From contig BDIU01000032.1 of the NCBI GenBank assembly GCA_002118135.1, positions 248,001 through 312,000 on the forward strand: a stretch of DNA of 64,000 nucleotides. The letters are read 5' to 3'. The translations under genes and the position numbers were made by a program. Below, piece by piece: positions 36,570 to 53,991 of the stretch (its first letter is position 1; each line of letters starts with the position of its first letter). The notes under the pieces were generated by a model. That model did no database searches and was not told the DNA's origin. It saw nothing but the letters and a program-made list of their open reading frames with translations. Source of the stretch: Trebouxia sp. TZW2008 (taxonomy: Eukaryota; Chlorophyta; Trebouxiophyceae; Trebouxiales; Trebouxiaceae).

Positions 36570-37013
36570 TGTGCCTGCTGAAACAGCTGGTTGCTGTGAC
36601 TTCCTGTCTGCCTCACTGATCAAACTTTACCCCACCGCAGCGCAGAACAGCTACGTCCCACAGCGGCAGCCTCACGGTAGTTTCAAGACAGATTCGCAAG
36701 CAATATTACGCCAATTGCCTGTGCTCAGCGGGTAAACGCTGCACATAGGTAGGTAGGTATGTGAGTGTGTGCGTGACAGCATGCAGGTGCAGCTGTCGTT
36801 CAAAACTGATCACTGATCAGCAAACTTTCTTGTGCACTGTCGAGAAGCGTCACGCATATCGGATCGTTACCTGCACGACATTGCTGCGTTGTTTCAAACC
36901 GCATTGGACATGTAAAGCGTGGGGCTCTGCTTGTCCGCAACTTGCAGGCAATGACAACTGTAGAAGCTGTTTGAGTCCTTGCAATCTCCTCTGCATCTCT
37001 TGCCCCTGGAAGC
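36570..37013. other. divergent intergenic region
   Basis: 444 bp between the syntaxin start and a small predicted plus-strand gene. It contains short GTAG tandem steps near 36747-36765 (AGGTAGGTAGGTATG) and no supported gene. Confidence 0.5.
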
Positions 37014-37285
37014 ATGTCACAAAGCGACAAAGTCAAAGACAAACAGCCAGAAAGCGCGACGTTGCCTGCGTTCGCTGCGGTGCTTGAAGACCCAGCACTG
37101 TCAGCTGCTGAAATTCAAGAAGCCTTTGATAAAGCTCTTCGGTAAGCAAGCACAAGCGCTGTTGTTGGTGGCCTGTCAACAGTACAAGGGAAACTGACTG
37201 CAGAGCTCAGAAGCAGCGATCCAAAGCAAAGCCTACTAAGTCAGCAAGCATGGGACACACAAACCAGCAGTGACTGTGCAACCTA
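37014..37285 (+). CDS. small unknown two-exon protein (tentative)
   Basis: I do not recognise this. An ATG at 37014 opens a 128-nt exon (37014-37141) ending in GTAAGC; the phase-matched second exon 37204-37285 follows TGACTGCAG and ends at TAG. The model gives about 69 residues: a charged start (SDKVKDKQPE), a helix-like acidic middle (LEDPALSAAEIQEAFDKAL), a Lys/Arg cluster (RAQKQRSKAKPTK) and a polar end. No signal peptide or membrane segment is seen. It lies upstream of DDX41 on the same strand and could alternatively be a 5' leader exon of another transcript. Confidence 0.35.
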
Positions 37286-37950
37286 GTGCGCGCAAGCAAG
37301 TGCAATTTGCACCCAGGCTTTGATGTTGTTGGATGCTGACACATATGCAACTGCTGTGTATAGTTTGAATCTAGAGCATGCTTTGATCAGTGAACTGTGT
37401 ACGCTGCTTTTGCATGACTTGGGGGTGCACACAACATTTTGAATCTAGAGCATGCTTTTATCAGTCAACTGTCTACGCTGCTTTTGCATGACTTGGGTGC
37501 ACACAACATTGTGAAAATGCTATCACCACATTTTGGCACAAAACAGCTCAACAGCCTTGGCTCAAGCAACGCATGCCCAAATACTGCTTGCTAGCCACTG
37601 AGTATGCCAGGACTCGACATCAAATCGGCTGAGCTTACGGGCTGTGTAAAACTACAATTTTGACACCACCTTGCTGTTTTGAACATGAACCAACCTTGCA
37701 GAAGATATGGCCTCTCAGTGCATGTCTCTGCTGTTGCAAAAGGCATGAAGCATGATCAACTGAGGCATACAGCCATTACAGATGGTGAGAACGTTGTGGC
37801 AATGTCATTGGGCTTGCAGCATATGCATTACTACTGTAACACTGGTGCCACGTGAGTCGCGATTCTTCTTCTTACAAGAGCTTCTGTCACTGCTTGCCCA
37901 GCTGCTTAACGATCAATAGAGACTCTGTCTCGCCTTGCTTCTTGGCCGAC
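37286..37950. other. intergenic region upstream of DDX41
   Basis: 665 bp with no supported gene. It holds a near-identical 74-bp tandem duplication (listed) and, in the last about 100 bp before the DDX41 ATG, the probable promoter and leader. Confidence 0.5.
37367..37513. repeat. 74-bp tandem duplication
   Basis: The block beginning GAATCTAGAGCATGCTTT occurs at 37367-37440 and again at 37441-37513 with only a handful of differences, so the duplication is recent. It lies outside any predicted exon. Confidence 0.93.
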
Positions 37951-41929
<3,979 letters not shown>

Positions 41930-42772
41930 CCTCATCGCCATGTGTGTTGCTTTGGTATGCAGTTGTTTGATGTCTTGTTGCAAGGTGTTTGTTTCAAACT
42001 TATGATATGGCCGCACAAATGTGTATGCTGGTGTGTGTGAGAGCTATTTTGACACAAACTGTACTATATTGAGACTTTGTGGCAAGTTTAACTTTGTGCT
42101 GGGACCTTGAACAGAGCTGAATATACAGGTGTTGCTGCACGAAGTTTTCGATGCCTAGCTAGCTATATAGCTGCTTACTGCTTCTGCGCGTTGTCCGCAT
42201 TGCAAGCCTGTGAACGCCTTGCAGACCTTTCAGACCTAGGAGATGTAAATCAGCCGTCAGGGTGTTCAGGCAACTGCACTTTGCATCATACGTTAGTCAT
42301 GGAGGCTTCCAAGATGACAATTCTTGCTGTTGACCTCGTACTTTGCCAGCAACATCCAGTATCAGATGCTGTTGAGGCATACTGCAGTCAGCCAGACGTC
42401 TTGAAAAGGGTGATCTAGCCTCAAGTGCTGTGACATATGCTGACCTTGCAGGTAAAGTCCTAATACTCTCACGCACCCGTGTGCCAACCCTGCTACAAAG
42501 GCGCACAAATTTCCACATGGGGTCAAGGGGTGCATTAGTCAACGGGTACGTCCTGGAACCGAGAGCGTGCGTGCGTGTACTATGTGAACTGCTGTCGTTC
42601 ACCCTTCACATCGGACACCTAGAAGGCCTTCACTGGCACATCTGCATCGTTCACACGAGTCGAGACCATCAAATTGCGACTTCCACCGTGCGCTGAGCGA
42701 GAGCTCGGAGCAAGATCTTAACCTTTAATCCCCAGCTTCAGCGGCTCTGTTTGCCTTGGCGTTGAAGCCACG
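41930..42772. other. intergenic region, DDX41 3' flank and RAB2 promoter
   Basis: 843 bp. A plus-strand open stretch at 42107-42418 lacks an ATG start and any family resemblance. No repeats or RNA genes seen. Confidence 0.5.
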
Positions 42773-44259
<1,487 letters not shown>

Positions 44260-44902
44260 GGCCTTGTGTATATTAGCTGCAAAATCTTGAATGTCTGATG
44301 TATGCTTTGGGGTAGAAAGGAGTGTTTGAAACCTTGCTTTCATGTGTCACGAAGGTCTTATTTGTACCACGTTGCCGGAGCATCGTATGTCCAATCAGCC
44401 ATGCTCCTGATTTTGAAATTGTGCATTGCTTAGTCTTGCAAGCTGCTGCAGCAGAGGAGTTTGAGTTGTGCCTAAATCCTTACATTAGCCCATTGATTGA
44501 TTGCATGCTTTCGACATGGCTTGCAAGCGAATTGCAGTTGTCTGCTACTGTAAATCTTGTTCCAATCATCTTCATGAAGTGGCAGCATATGTCAAGACCG
44601 TAAGCAGATGTTCAATTGAATGCTCTAGAAGGTGTTGCAAACATCACGATGAGACATGAAACTGTTGACGCTGTGGCAAAACACCTCTTCAACCTGCTCA
44701 AGAACTTGTCAAGGTTGGCACCGGGGCATGCAAAACACGCAGCACCAGGCTGTGTCTAAACAGTGCTTTGCATGGAAAACCCAAGCATCACTACTAGAAA
44801 ATCACCATAACAGATCCCGAGATGATTGCAAGCCAACAAAAGATCTCGATAAATACTTTCAGCCACAACAATGACAGCAAAAGTCCTGCAACCTGGCAAC
44901 AC
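44260..44902. other. convergent intergenic region, RAB2 and GME 3' UTRs
   Basis: 643 bp between opposing stop codons. No coding evidence; holds the TGTAA element assigned to RAB2. Confidence 0.5.
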
Positions 44903-46973
44903 TCAGGCTGCTTGCACATTGCTGTGCCCGTTTGATGTGACACCAGCTGCCTCAAACCCTTCCCTTGCAGCCTGCTTCGCTTTCTCAAAGCCTTCTTTGC
45001 CATCAGCCTCTCTTAGAGAACCCAGTTCCCGAGGAGCGCTTGTTTGGACAACAGTCGACTTGGCGTATGAGGAATGGTCTTGCTCATGTGTCAGCTGCTC
45101 CTTGATCCAGCTGTATGTCAGCTTCAAGCCATCAGCCAATTTGACAGTTGGCTCCCAGCCTAGCTGTTTCAGGATCAGTGCATTGTCAGAGTTTCTACCA
45201 CGAACGCCTTCAGGTCCAGGGATGTGCCTGCAAACAACAGGAGACAAATTGTCTACATACTTTGCATCTGCCATAAAGTCGCCTGTTTTGCACAATACTG
45301 TCCATCACAGCGTGAATGAAAAGCTTCATGTTGCAGCATGTTCAGCCTTCACGCGACGCCAAAGGCAATTTGCGCATGTGATGCACAGATGTGTATACAC
45401 ATTTTGTGTTTTTATACTCAGTGAATAATAAAAGCAGAGAAAGTTGATCAGCATTTATGCAGAGCAAGCCAATCAGCCTTGATGTAGAGCAAGCCAAATT
45501 CAATGTCACAGCCTTACCTGATAGGAAGGTTCTTGCTGTCAAAGTGCAAGATGGTCTCCATCATGCCATTCATGCTGACCATCTCACTGCTGCCCAAGTT
45601 GAGAGGCTCCTTGAAGTCTGATTTGGTGATGCGCAATATGCCCTCCACGCAATCATCAATGTATGTGAAGCTGCGTGTTTGCTTGCCATCGCCCCACATC
45701 TCAATGTCCTTTGTTGACGTCAAAACTTTCCGACAAAAAGCAGCTGGTGCCTTCTCACGACCACCCTTCCATGTACCATATGGTCCATAGATGTTGTGAA
45801 ACCTACAGCGATGCACAATGCCAACTAACATTTAGATTCCAATCACACAGCAGTGTTAATTGTCCCTGCTGTTTGAGCTGCAGCCATCAAACAATGCTAT
45901 CAATCAATCAGCCCTGACAAACGCCATCACCACACATTTGCATTGACCTGCTGCCACATATCGTGCCAGTACAGTAAAAGATTTGCATTGTAGTAGGCCT
46001 CACCTTGCAATCCTGCACTCAATGCCAAAGTCGCTGTCATAATGCTTGGCTAGCTCTTCAGAAGCTAGCTTCTCCAGACCATACGCATCTTGTGGCTGCG
46101 CACACATAACACGTCATTAGCTGACACATTGGCAAAGCAGAAGAGTGCATCAATATGCAGAAGAGGCAGCGCATCTCATTGACAACAGAGCAGGTTACGT
46201 TGCACCTGTGCAGGCCATGCATGCTCTTCTTTGAGTCCTCCACCTTCGACTTCTGTTTGTAGCTGTCTCCCTTCAGGGTAGATGCAGGCACTTGAGGCAT
46301 AGAAGAACCTGGAAGAGCAGCTCCATGTTGGAAATGTTCAAAAGCTTTACTTAGACATGTAGCACAAAGTAATGATAATATTGGGGTACACGTTACGGCA
46401 GAGGTGTGTAGGTATGTGTGTGGCACAATCACTTTGCGACAAACCGTGTTGCGGCAAATTCAGTGTCCTCCTTTGCGCTTACCGCTTGACTTCCAGTACA
46501 CGTGCTGCCTCAAGCATTTGAAAAGAGATCATAGTGTTGTTATACATAATGACTGAGTGGTTTGACTGAATAAAGCCCATGCCACCCATATCTGCTGCCA
46601 AGTTGAAAACGTGCTCACAGCCACTGATGACCTTCTTGCAGTTGTCATAGACACGCAAGTCGACAAGGTGAAATTCGTCACAAAACATCTCCTCCTGTAA
46701 AACAAGTCAAAGTGCTCGGTCTCCACACTGCCTCAGTGCTTGATTGGCTGCAACCATCGAGCGGCATACCGGCATATGCTCATTACGCTTCCAGTCACAG
46801 CCAACAATGTAATGACCCTCAGACTTGAGACGCTTTGCAAGGTGGGAAGCGATAAAGCCACCAGCGCCAGTCACGCAGATCTTCAGCTTCTTCTCAGGCC
46901 AGTATGGCTCGAAGTCGTATTTGCTGAGTTTTGACACCTCATAAAATTCCTTGGCAACTTTGTCGGTGGCCAT
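44903..46973 (-). CDS. GME: GDP-mannose 3,5-epimerase
   Basis: Predicted 406-residue NAD-dependent extended SDR enzyme converting GDP-mannose to GDP-L-galactose, the committed step of plant ascorbate synthesis. Exons (minus): 46770-46973, 46483-46694, 46206-46308, 46004-46095, 45518-45802 and 44903-45227; 1221 nt in frame. The Rossmann motif GAGGFIA is at 36-42. NLAADMGGMGFIQSNHS and the catalytic Cys147 (SSACIYPEG) follow, then Tyr178/Lys182 of the YxxxK pair (DAYGLEKLASEE). RFHNIYGPYGTWKGGREKAPAAFCRK and MWGDGKQTRSFTYIDDC are near-identical to plant GME. The protein carries an extra C-terminal tail of about 45 polar and Ala-rich residues beyond the usual plant end. A longer N-terminal reading frame exists but plant GMEs start near this ATG. 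Confidence 0.97.
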
Positions 46974-47657
46974 TGTGATCCAAACAATTAGCGACAGTTG
47001 CTCTGGTTCCTTGCGTCGATGCGGCGTGCGAGAAAATAGATGTGCGCTGGCACACACATTTCAAATTGTCGCTGCTGCAGCCACTCAAACCTCTTGCCGA
47101 TTCATCTCCGTGAGCTCTGTACAACATCTGGTTTCTTCCACAGACAAGCACGCCCATGCATTCGGCGGCTCAAAGCTTCACCGACACCTAAACTAAAGAG
47201 ATCTTATAAACCATTAGTAAAAAAACTGGAACACCACAACACTGTGCGTTTCAGCGACTGTTCACTTGCATTTACTTGAAGTTTGTCATCCTTACTCAGT
47301 AGCATCAACAGATGCATTTTGGCACTAACACAATGTCATGTCAACACACAGCACATCCTCAGCACACAAAACAGGACCTTTTATTTGTGCCATAGATACC
47401 CCGATGCCGTTGTTGCCATAGTGATGCAACAGTAGTCCTCATGCTTGCCTGCATCATGAGGTTACACAGGATATCTGCATGGACAGGAGGACAGGCGGTA
47501 AACCAAAGAGTCTCATGAACAGTTAAAGCAACCTCTGTGCTGCAAGCTTCAAGTGTTGACTGATACACAGTATCAGCATGGGCTTACATTAAACGACGAA
47601 ACGCACAGACATGCACTACTGATCAAGCGTGAGCATGACAAAGGCCATCAGCACAAG
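46974..47657. other. intergenic region, GME promoter and SLC35F6 3' flank
   Basis: 684 bp, no supported gene. A minus-strand TGTAA at 47584-47588 lies 70 bp past the SLC35F6 stop and is a candidate poly(A) signal. Confidence 0.5.
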
Positions 47658-50600
47658 TCATTGCGACTGTGTTTCCTCAGCATCAGTTTGATCACTGTCC
47701 TGTTGGGACAGCTGACTTTGCGCTGCATTTGCAGTTCCATTGGCTTGACCTGGAACCTGCATGATGTTCCTGGGGTGCGAGGCAGGGGTTGTGCCAGGCC
47801 ACCTCTGTCTCTGATTCACACTGGATGCGAAGTCCTCATCAGCAAGAGATGTGTTATATCTTCCACCCATGGGAGGACTGGCTAAGGAGTGCGGGGAAAA
47901 CATGTTTGGAAACAGCCGCACTGATCTGGCCAGGAAGGGCATGCTGACAATTGACTGGGGCAGGGCAGGACGCCTGGGGACAGTGGGAGGCCGCAGGGCA
48001 GTTGCTTGCAGTGGGGCTGCGGGTGAGGGCTGTGCTGCCTCTGGGATCAGCAGTGGCTCCTGGACAGTGTCAAGCTTCATGAAGCTTTGCTATATAGAGC
48101 AGGACACAAGCACAAATGGATGACTGTTGCATGATGTGATGTATAGCAATCAACACAGACAGCTTGCCAGCAGCACATCAGAAACTTGATGCCGTTTGTC
48201 AACGACAAATGATGTGGTGTGGTACTGCATCTGAACTTGCAATCACAGGCATCACTGTCTGTGCTATTGTATGCAGGTGCAGATGTGTAAGACAGAGCTC
48301 GTTGGTACAAATGGATGGGTCACAACTTCTGTGCAGACACACGATTGAAACGCTTAGTGATGCAACTAAGCTCGGTAAGTTCATGGTGTGAGTGCAGCAA
48401 AGTAGACTGCAAAGCAAGCAATGATGCTGGGGTGGCAAAGCAGACCTCAAGAGATTCCTCTGTAGTAACAGGTGGGGGCACTCCTGGCAAGCAGCCTCTC
48501 AGCAGCTCATTGTACATTGAGGTACCTGCCACCAGTATCAGAAAGCCAACAACCTGCATCAAGAACAAGCCCGTGTTGCCAAAGTCTGTGTGAGCTTCAG
48601 CATAACTGCAATAGCAAACTGTACCAACAGATCAGATTGCTAGAGCACAGGCAGTGACAGACATCAGTGATGCCAGTTTGAGCTTGATAGCAGGGCTATG
48701 CAGAGAACATGCACAGCTTTGCACATAAGGCCTTAGTGATCATTGACTGATCATTTGCACATGCAGAACTGCAGATGCATGCAGGCTTGCTCCTTGCCTC
48801 ATGCAAAGATAGTCAAAGCATTGCAAGCCACAACAATGCTTGCAGTGAGGGGAACAACCTGTTGTTGAGCTGCATTTCAGAGCAGGTCAAATCTCACCTG
48901 GAGACCGTGGAAGCGTTCCCAGCCAATCTGCACTGAGAAGAGCCAGATGAGGATGGTGCGGCAGGCATCAATGGCAGCCCTAGCAGCGCCGCTCAGGCTC
49001 TTGGTCACACTCAGTCCAAAAAAGTTGAAGAAGGCGATACTGACAATGCTGCCCACTGTTGATGCCTGTCAAGTCAGACTGGACTCTGTCAGTACATGCT
49101 GAGTTGCAGCTGAATGCGCTTTCTGAGGACACAGTGCTATGAACGACAGGTCTGAAAGATCAGACAGTGTGAAGGCAAAAGCAACAGGCTGTAGATTGTG
49201 ATGACAGGTGCAAGCAAGTTGCACAGCACGCTGTAAGCCTGTTATTTCTTGTATGTGCAAGTCACTGCAAGCTGAGCTAGAAGATGGGCAGAAATGCATG
49301 CTTCCAAGGTTTTCCTGCAGCTTACCTGTAACTGCCAGGAATGGGACATCTCTCTGAAAGCACCAAACAAGCTGTCCAGGGCTAATCCATCTGGACCTTT
49401 GACTAAAGACAAGATGGGCAGTGCTATGGCTGACAAGACCAGACCCCACATGCCTTCAAGCCCAACCCCTAGCAGGGCGGGCACCCTATACTTTGCAAGA
49501 TACTTCTCCTCAATGATGAATTGCAAGGCAGCAGCCATCTGAGCCACTACGACCAAGATGTCACCCAGAACAGGGTCTCTGGCTTTACCAGGGTTGCCAT
49601 GCTTGTGGCTTTTGCCCAAACTCTGCACTGCACGACTGTCAGGTCACAGCTGCCTACATAACGCTTGTGCATGCTCCTGATATGCGTTTTGATTCTGTAA
49701 GCATGCATTTCACAAGGGCTATGGCTGTTCATGCCAGCTCATGTCATATGTACCATGCTTGGACCCTACCTGCATTCTTCATTGTACTGGAAAGTTGCAA
49801 GTGTGCAAAGAAGTCAGCAGCAACAACAAAGAAACCATGCATTACAATACAAAGCGTGTGCAACGCATTGCAGTCTCACCTGAATGGCTCCTGCTAAAGA
49901 TGGTGGATGAGATGGGACAAGTTTTCTGTCATAGATGATGCTGCAGACAAGCATCTCGCAGTCAAGAAGCAAGCAACAGAACACAACAACTTACAAGCTT
50001 CAGCTAGCAGCTCTGCCATACAGTCAGAGGCGCAACCTCATTGGTCAGCACAAACTGTAAGATGTGCTGCCGCAAACTGAACATGCAATCCTCAAATATC
50101 AACCTTCAACTGCAGGATGCATATGTCCCACCTGGATGCCCCAACAATGGCTGCACCAGCAACAATGAGCACCATACCAAACCAGTTGTGTATATGTAGG
50201 CGTCGATGCAGTACAACAATGGTCAGTAATCCAGCCCAAAGCACTAGCGTCCCACGCAGCATTTGGAATGTGGATGCATAGCTGCAAATGACAACAACTC
50301 CTCAAGCATTCACTTCAACGAAATTGGCGAAATGTCAGCGTGTTGGCAATTGAGAATGCACAGCTCCTGTTGCATGTGAAAGCCATGACATACTAAGCGC
50401 GCTTACGTGTAGTACAGCCCAACGTTTAGCAGAGTGGTTGCCGCTGCATCACATAAAGCTGGCAAAGCAAAAGCAGCAATGATGCGGAGTCTTCTTTTCT
50501 GTCTGCTGCTGCTTGCGCCACTGCTGACATAGGCTGCGCCGTACTGTGCTTTGTGACGCTGTTGTTTTCTCCATCTGAGGAAAAAGTAAGGAAGAAAGCA

Positions 50601-50845
50601 CAAAGTCTCCCCCAAAAACATGAAGGCGCTTTGTACTGCTGGGTGCTTAAACGTCAGCTCTTCGCCTGACTTTGCATGCCCGACTGGCGTGATGTCCTGT
50701 GCATGCAATGCACACATGACAAGATACGCATGACCTAATCTCACGGACACTTGCAGCTTACCTGGTATTTCGTGGCAATGGTGTTGACTGAACCGGTCAA
50801 CAACATGCACGCTGTCAAGGTAGCCAATCTCACGCTGCCTTCCAT
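47658..50845 (-). CDS. SLC35F6: SLC35F6-like drug/metabolite-superfamily transporter
   Basis: Predicted 508 residues, a multi-pass membrane protein of the nucleotide-sugar transporter-like SLC35F6 family (lysosomal or mitochondrial in animals). Exons (minus): 50762-50845, 50407-50696, 50132-50281, 49326-49620, 48898-49065, 48446-48553 and 47658-48089; 1527 nt in frame. TM1 with MLLTGSVNTIATKYQ, ALPALCDAAATTLLNVGL, TFQMLRGTLVLWAGL, VVVAQMAAALQFIIEEKYL, GVGLEGMWGLVLS, AFFNFFGLSVTKSLS and GWERFHGLQVVGFLIL correspond segment by segment to human SLC35F6. A Lys/Arg-rich insert lies in the first loop (residues about 70-90). The last exon adds a 140-residue Pro/Gln/Ser-rich soluble tail. The acceptor of exon 4 (GAG) is the phase-consistent choice. 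Confidence 0.9.
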
Positions 50846-51335
50846 GATTTTGTTCAGCACGTCTCAAAACTTCACAACGCACTTTTCTGCACAAACGCTG
50901 CTCGAATTCCGACACTGCAGATCAGCTGCCCAGTCACGTCTAGACTAACGAATCCATCGTACGATATCAATGAGAGAACTTTACGCCGCTTGTAGCTTCG
51001 CGCTGTGTGAACACTTGCCCGGTGATATCGCAAGCGGCACATGCAGCTGAGTTCAGTGCGTGCAAAACTACGCAAGTTTGATGGGAGGATGTGCACCTCC
51101 CAGCACGTGGAGGCACATGTAGATTAGCTGGTTGAGTCAGTCAATTAGCTAGTTGACTCGAGGGGAAATGCAAGCAAGCAAAAGAGAAGTCGAAAGGTGA
51201 CTTTCACAGCGACCCATGATCTGCTTGTAGCGTCCTGAGCCACATCAGGTGCTGTCAAAACCTACACGTCAACAAGAATGTGCAAAAATGAACAACACTG
51301 CAAGAAGCATTTGCAAAAATTGACTTGGGACTTGT
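50846..51335. other. intergenic region, SLC35F6 promoter and RNFT 3' flank
   Basis: 490 bp. Around 51120-51165 there is a small region of AATTAGCTAGTTGA-type near-palindromes (GTTGAGTCAGTCAATTAGCTAGTTGACTC). No gene evidence. Confidence 0.5.
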
Positions 51336-53761
51336 TCAAAAACACTGCGGCAGCTGTGATGTGCTACCATCCCCAGAGGCATGAAGGCCAGCAGGCTTGA
51401 TGACAGCTCTACACATTGGACAGGTCCTCTCACGCTCAAACCATTCTGATATACAAAGATCACAGAATATGTGATTGCACCGTAGCTTAATGGGGTCTGT
51501 CATTGGGTCCTGCATTGAAGCATTACATGCTGTGAGGGGGCAGCAACTCATGATGATTTTGGACAGTGCATCACTGGATCCTGCTGAGACAAGTAATTGC
51601 CATGCTATCGCAAGACAAGAGACTGGCATCAGTTGATGATCAAACACTTGCCTGTAGGTACAGCCATACCAAGTTAACCCCAAACAACAGCAACCAATGC
51701 TAGCCAAGCTGCCGATGAGGCGTGTCATGCTCAATGCATGAATATCGAGGTATTGGTGCCAGAATGTGCCAGAATGTGTTAAAGACATGATGAGACTCAA
51801 GCATTATCTGTTGTATGCTACAGGCAGTAGAGATTGCTGTCATGAAACGCTGACCTGGCAGATGGCACACTGGTTGCCAGCCTCCATGACATCCTCAGGC
51901 CTTGCATACTGCCCATATGCTGCCTCCTGCCTGATGATTGCCTTGGCAGTGGTCAGCAGCAAAGTAGCCCTCTCAACCAGCATGCCGCACTTGACTAGCA
52001 AATATACCCCTGCATTGCATCACACCCGGTCTCTGAGCTGAACACAAATGGTGATGCAGAACAAGCTGAATAGCTTGTCATGAAGAGGTTCTTTCATGTC
52101 CAAGTTGTTGTTAAAATACTGTCTCAGTAGTGTCAAATTGGCGTCACTGCTGTCGCCACACTCAGGCGGGTCAAAGACTGTAAGACCAGCTTGATGACAT
52201 TAGGCTTGACACTCTGCTGCAGCTCGCTCAGCTGAGCTCTGTAGCGTCAAAGAGCAATCAACGAGGACACTACCAAGCATACAGGCAAGTCACCTGTAGT
52301 GAGTGCACAGAGGACCACGCCCATGCCAGAGTCCTCGAAATACTTGTACCATACAGGTACAGGAAGCAGTGCTCTGTACAGTAAGGTCAGGGTTTCCACC
52401 CAGGTTAAAATCTGGGCCCGCCGCCTGAAGCCTTCTGCACTGCTGGAGGACCATCCAATTGTTACCCCAAGCTGTGTAAACACACGTCGGCTGTCAGCAT
52501 TGCAGCAAAGTTTTGCAGAGCCCAACGGTTGTCACAGTTCTGCAAACATGCACATTCTCATTCGGCAACCTTACACTCAAAAGGCTGTACGCGATGTGCT
52601 TATTGTTGCTTTGCGCAAAGTCACATCCTGGCAAAATCAACAAACTGTATTAGCAAGCTCACCTTGACTACAAATTATTGTGCAACTGTGTTAGTAAGCT
52701 CACCTTGACTACAATGCCCTGATAACTGGCCAACAAATCCACTGTAGTCACCCAAAAAAGAGCTGTCCAGAACTGCACACACACCTTGCTATACAATTGC
52801 TTGGCAAATTTGAGCAGCAGATAGTTCAGGTCTTGCCAGAGGTATGTGCAAAAGATACAATGTACAGCTACGTACTGTAGGGGCTTGTTCTGGAGTCATA
52901 AGCAGAAATCTGTCCCACAGATGGTCAGGTCTCAAACACAATAGGACTGCTGGAATGTGCAGCACCAGAGCAGCAGCCAGACTGATGCATGTTCTGCGGT
53001 TGTACTCTGTCTTTAGAGCAACCTGATGTCTGAGTGTCTGATTTGCTTTGTACAAAGTAAATTGCAGCCAGGCAAATACAGCTAATCCTGTGCGTCACAA
53101 TAGAGTATGTCAGATGCAGCACCTCTGCCTGTCGAGCACTTACAGCCACGCAAAAAGCAATATACTTACCTTTGAAGTGAGCCTGTACAAACACTACCAA
53201 CAGCAAGGTGAGAAAAGGTGCTGTCTTCTCGACCCATTGAGCAATCACCTGGAGAAGCACAGTGTGATGATCGTGCTTCAGCTTGCGTTGCACAACACAT
53301 GACATCTGCCACAGTCGCATGCAGACAATGTGCACAGTGCACAGCTGAAAGGAAGACCCAGCAACAGGACAAACCTGCAAGTCAAAGTTGTTTGCTGACC
53401 CTACACGATGTCTGGCTGCTGCAACTGCGGGTGCATCTGCTTGTCCTGCTGAGTCTGACGCATTTCTGCCGCTAGTGCTCGCTTCAGACTGCTCAGCTTG
53501 TAGCAAAGCTTCTGTGCTGTCTTGAGCAGAGTCTGTGCTGTCAGGAGTACTCTCCTCTGACAGTGCCCGAGAGTGCTGCCTAGAATGCAAGATTGGCCGA
53601 GGGACACGTTCTTGCTGCACAATCGAGACACTGGACAACAAGTTGCTCAAGCCAAGCCGCGGAAGCAGGTCTAGAAGTCCACTGAATACACCAGGTTCCT
53701 GAGGCTGCTGTGTAAAGCTTCGACCCCGCGCTGCGCCAGAGACTGCGTGGTCCTGCTCCAT
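51336..53761 (-). CDS. RNFT: RING finger transmembrane E3 ligase, RNFT1/2 type
   Basis: Predicted 417-residue ER-membrane RING ubiquitin ligase. Exons (minus): 53375-53761, 53170-53248, 52876-53087, 52704-52772, 52294-52471, 51855-52009 and 51336-51509; 1254 nt in frame. A Ser/Gln-rich N-terminal region of about 120 residues precedes several membrane segments: [48 protein letters not shown], then [14 protein letters not shown] and PVPVWYKYF, which parallel RNFT1's FWEVFWIVGITDF and PIPVWFRYL. The C-terminal RING-HC has [14 protein letters not shown] and CPMC, a complete set of zinc ligands. Exon 4 has a duplicated donor 41 bp downstream. It shares a 230-bp divergent promoter with TMEM97. Confidence 0.92.
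52651..52715 (-). repeat. 41-bp tandem duplication of the RNFT exon 4 donor
   Basis: The stretch around the used donor (exon edge 52704) recurs with its edge at 52663. Both copies keep TAG(C/T)AAGCTCACCTTGACTAC, so two adjacent sense-strand GTGAGC donors exist. Confidence 0.85.
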
Positions 53762-53991
53762 AGCAACGCAGCTGTGTTCACTGCGGGAGTAGCACGATAG
53801 AAGCGCGCAACTTGCAAGGTAGCATGTGTGTGTGAGAAGCTGCGGGAAACGAGCTCCCCATTACTCAATCGGGTAGCCAACCTTGCAAAAGGCCCTTGAC
53901 AGGGAAGTTGGGCAAATGGGGTGTAGGCCTACTGCTCGCACGCTTGTTACGCTTCAGAGCGCAGGGCAATCTAATCTGGCATCCTGTCGGG
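53762..53991. promoter_or_regulatory. short bidirectional promoter between RNFT and TMEM97
   Basis: Only 230 bp separate the two opposed start codons. It must therefore contain both leaders and a shared core promoter. No named motif recognised. Confidence 0.6.

Noticed and set aside
42107..42418. Open plus-strand stretch between DDX41 and RAB2
   Set aside because: No ATG at its start, Cys/Ala-rich random-looking peptide, no splice continuation.
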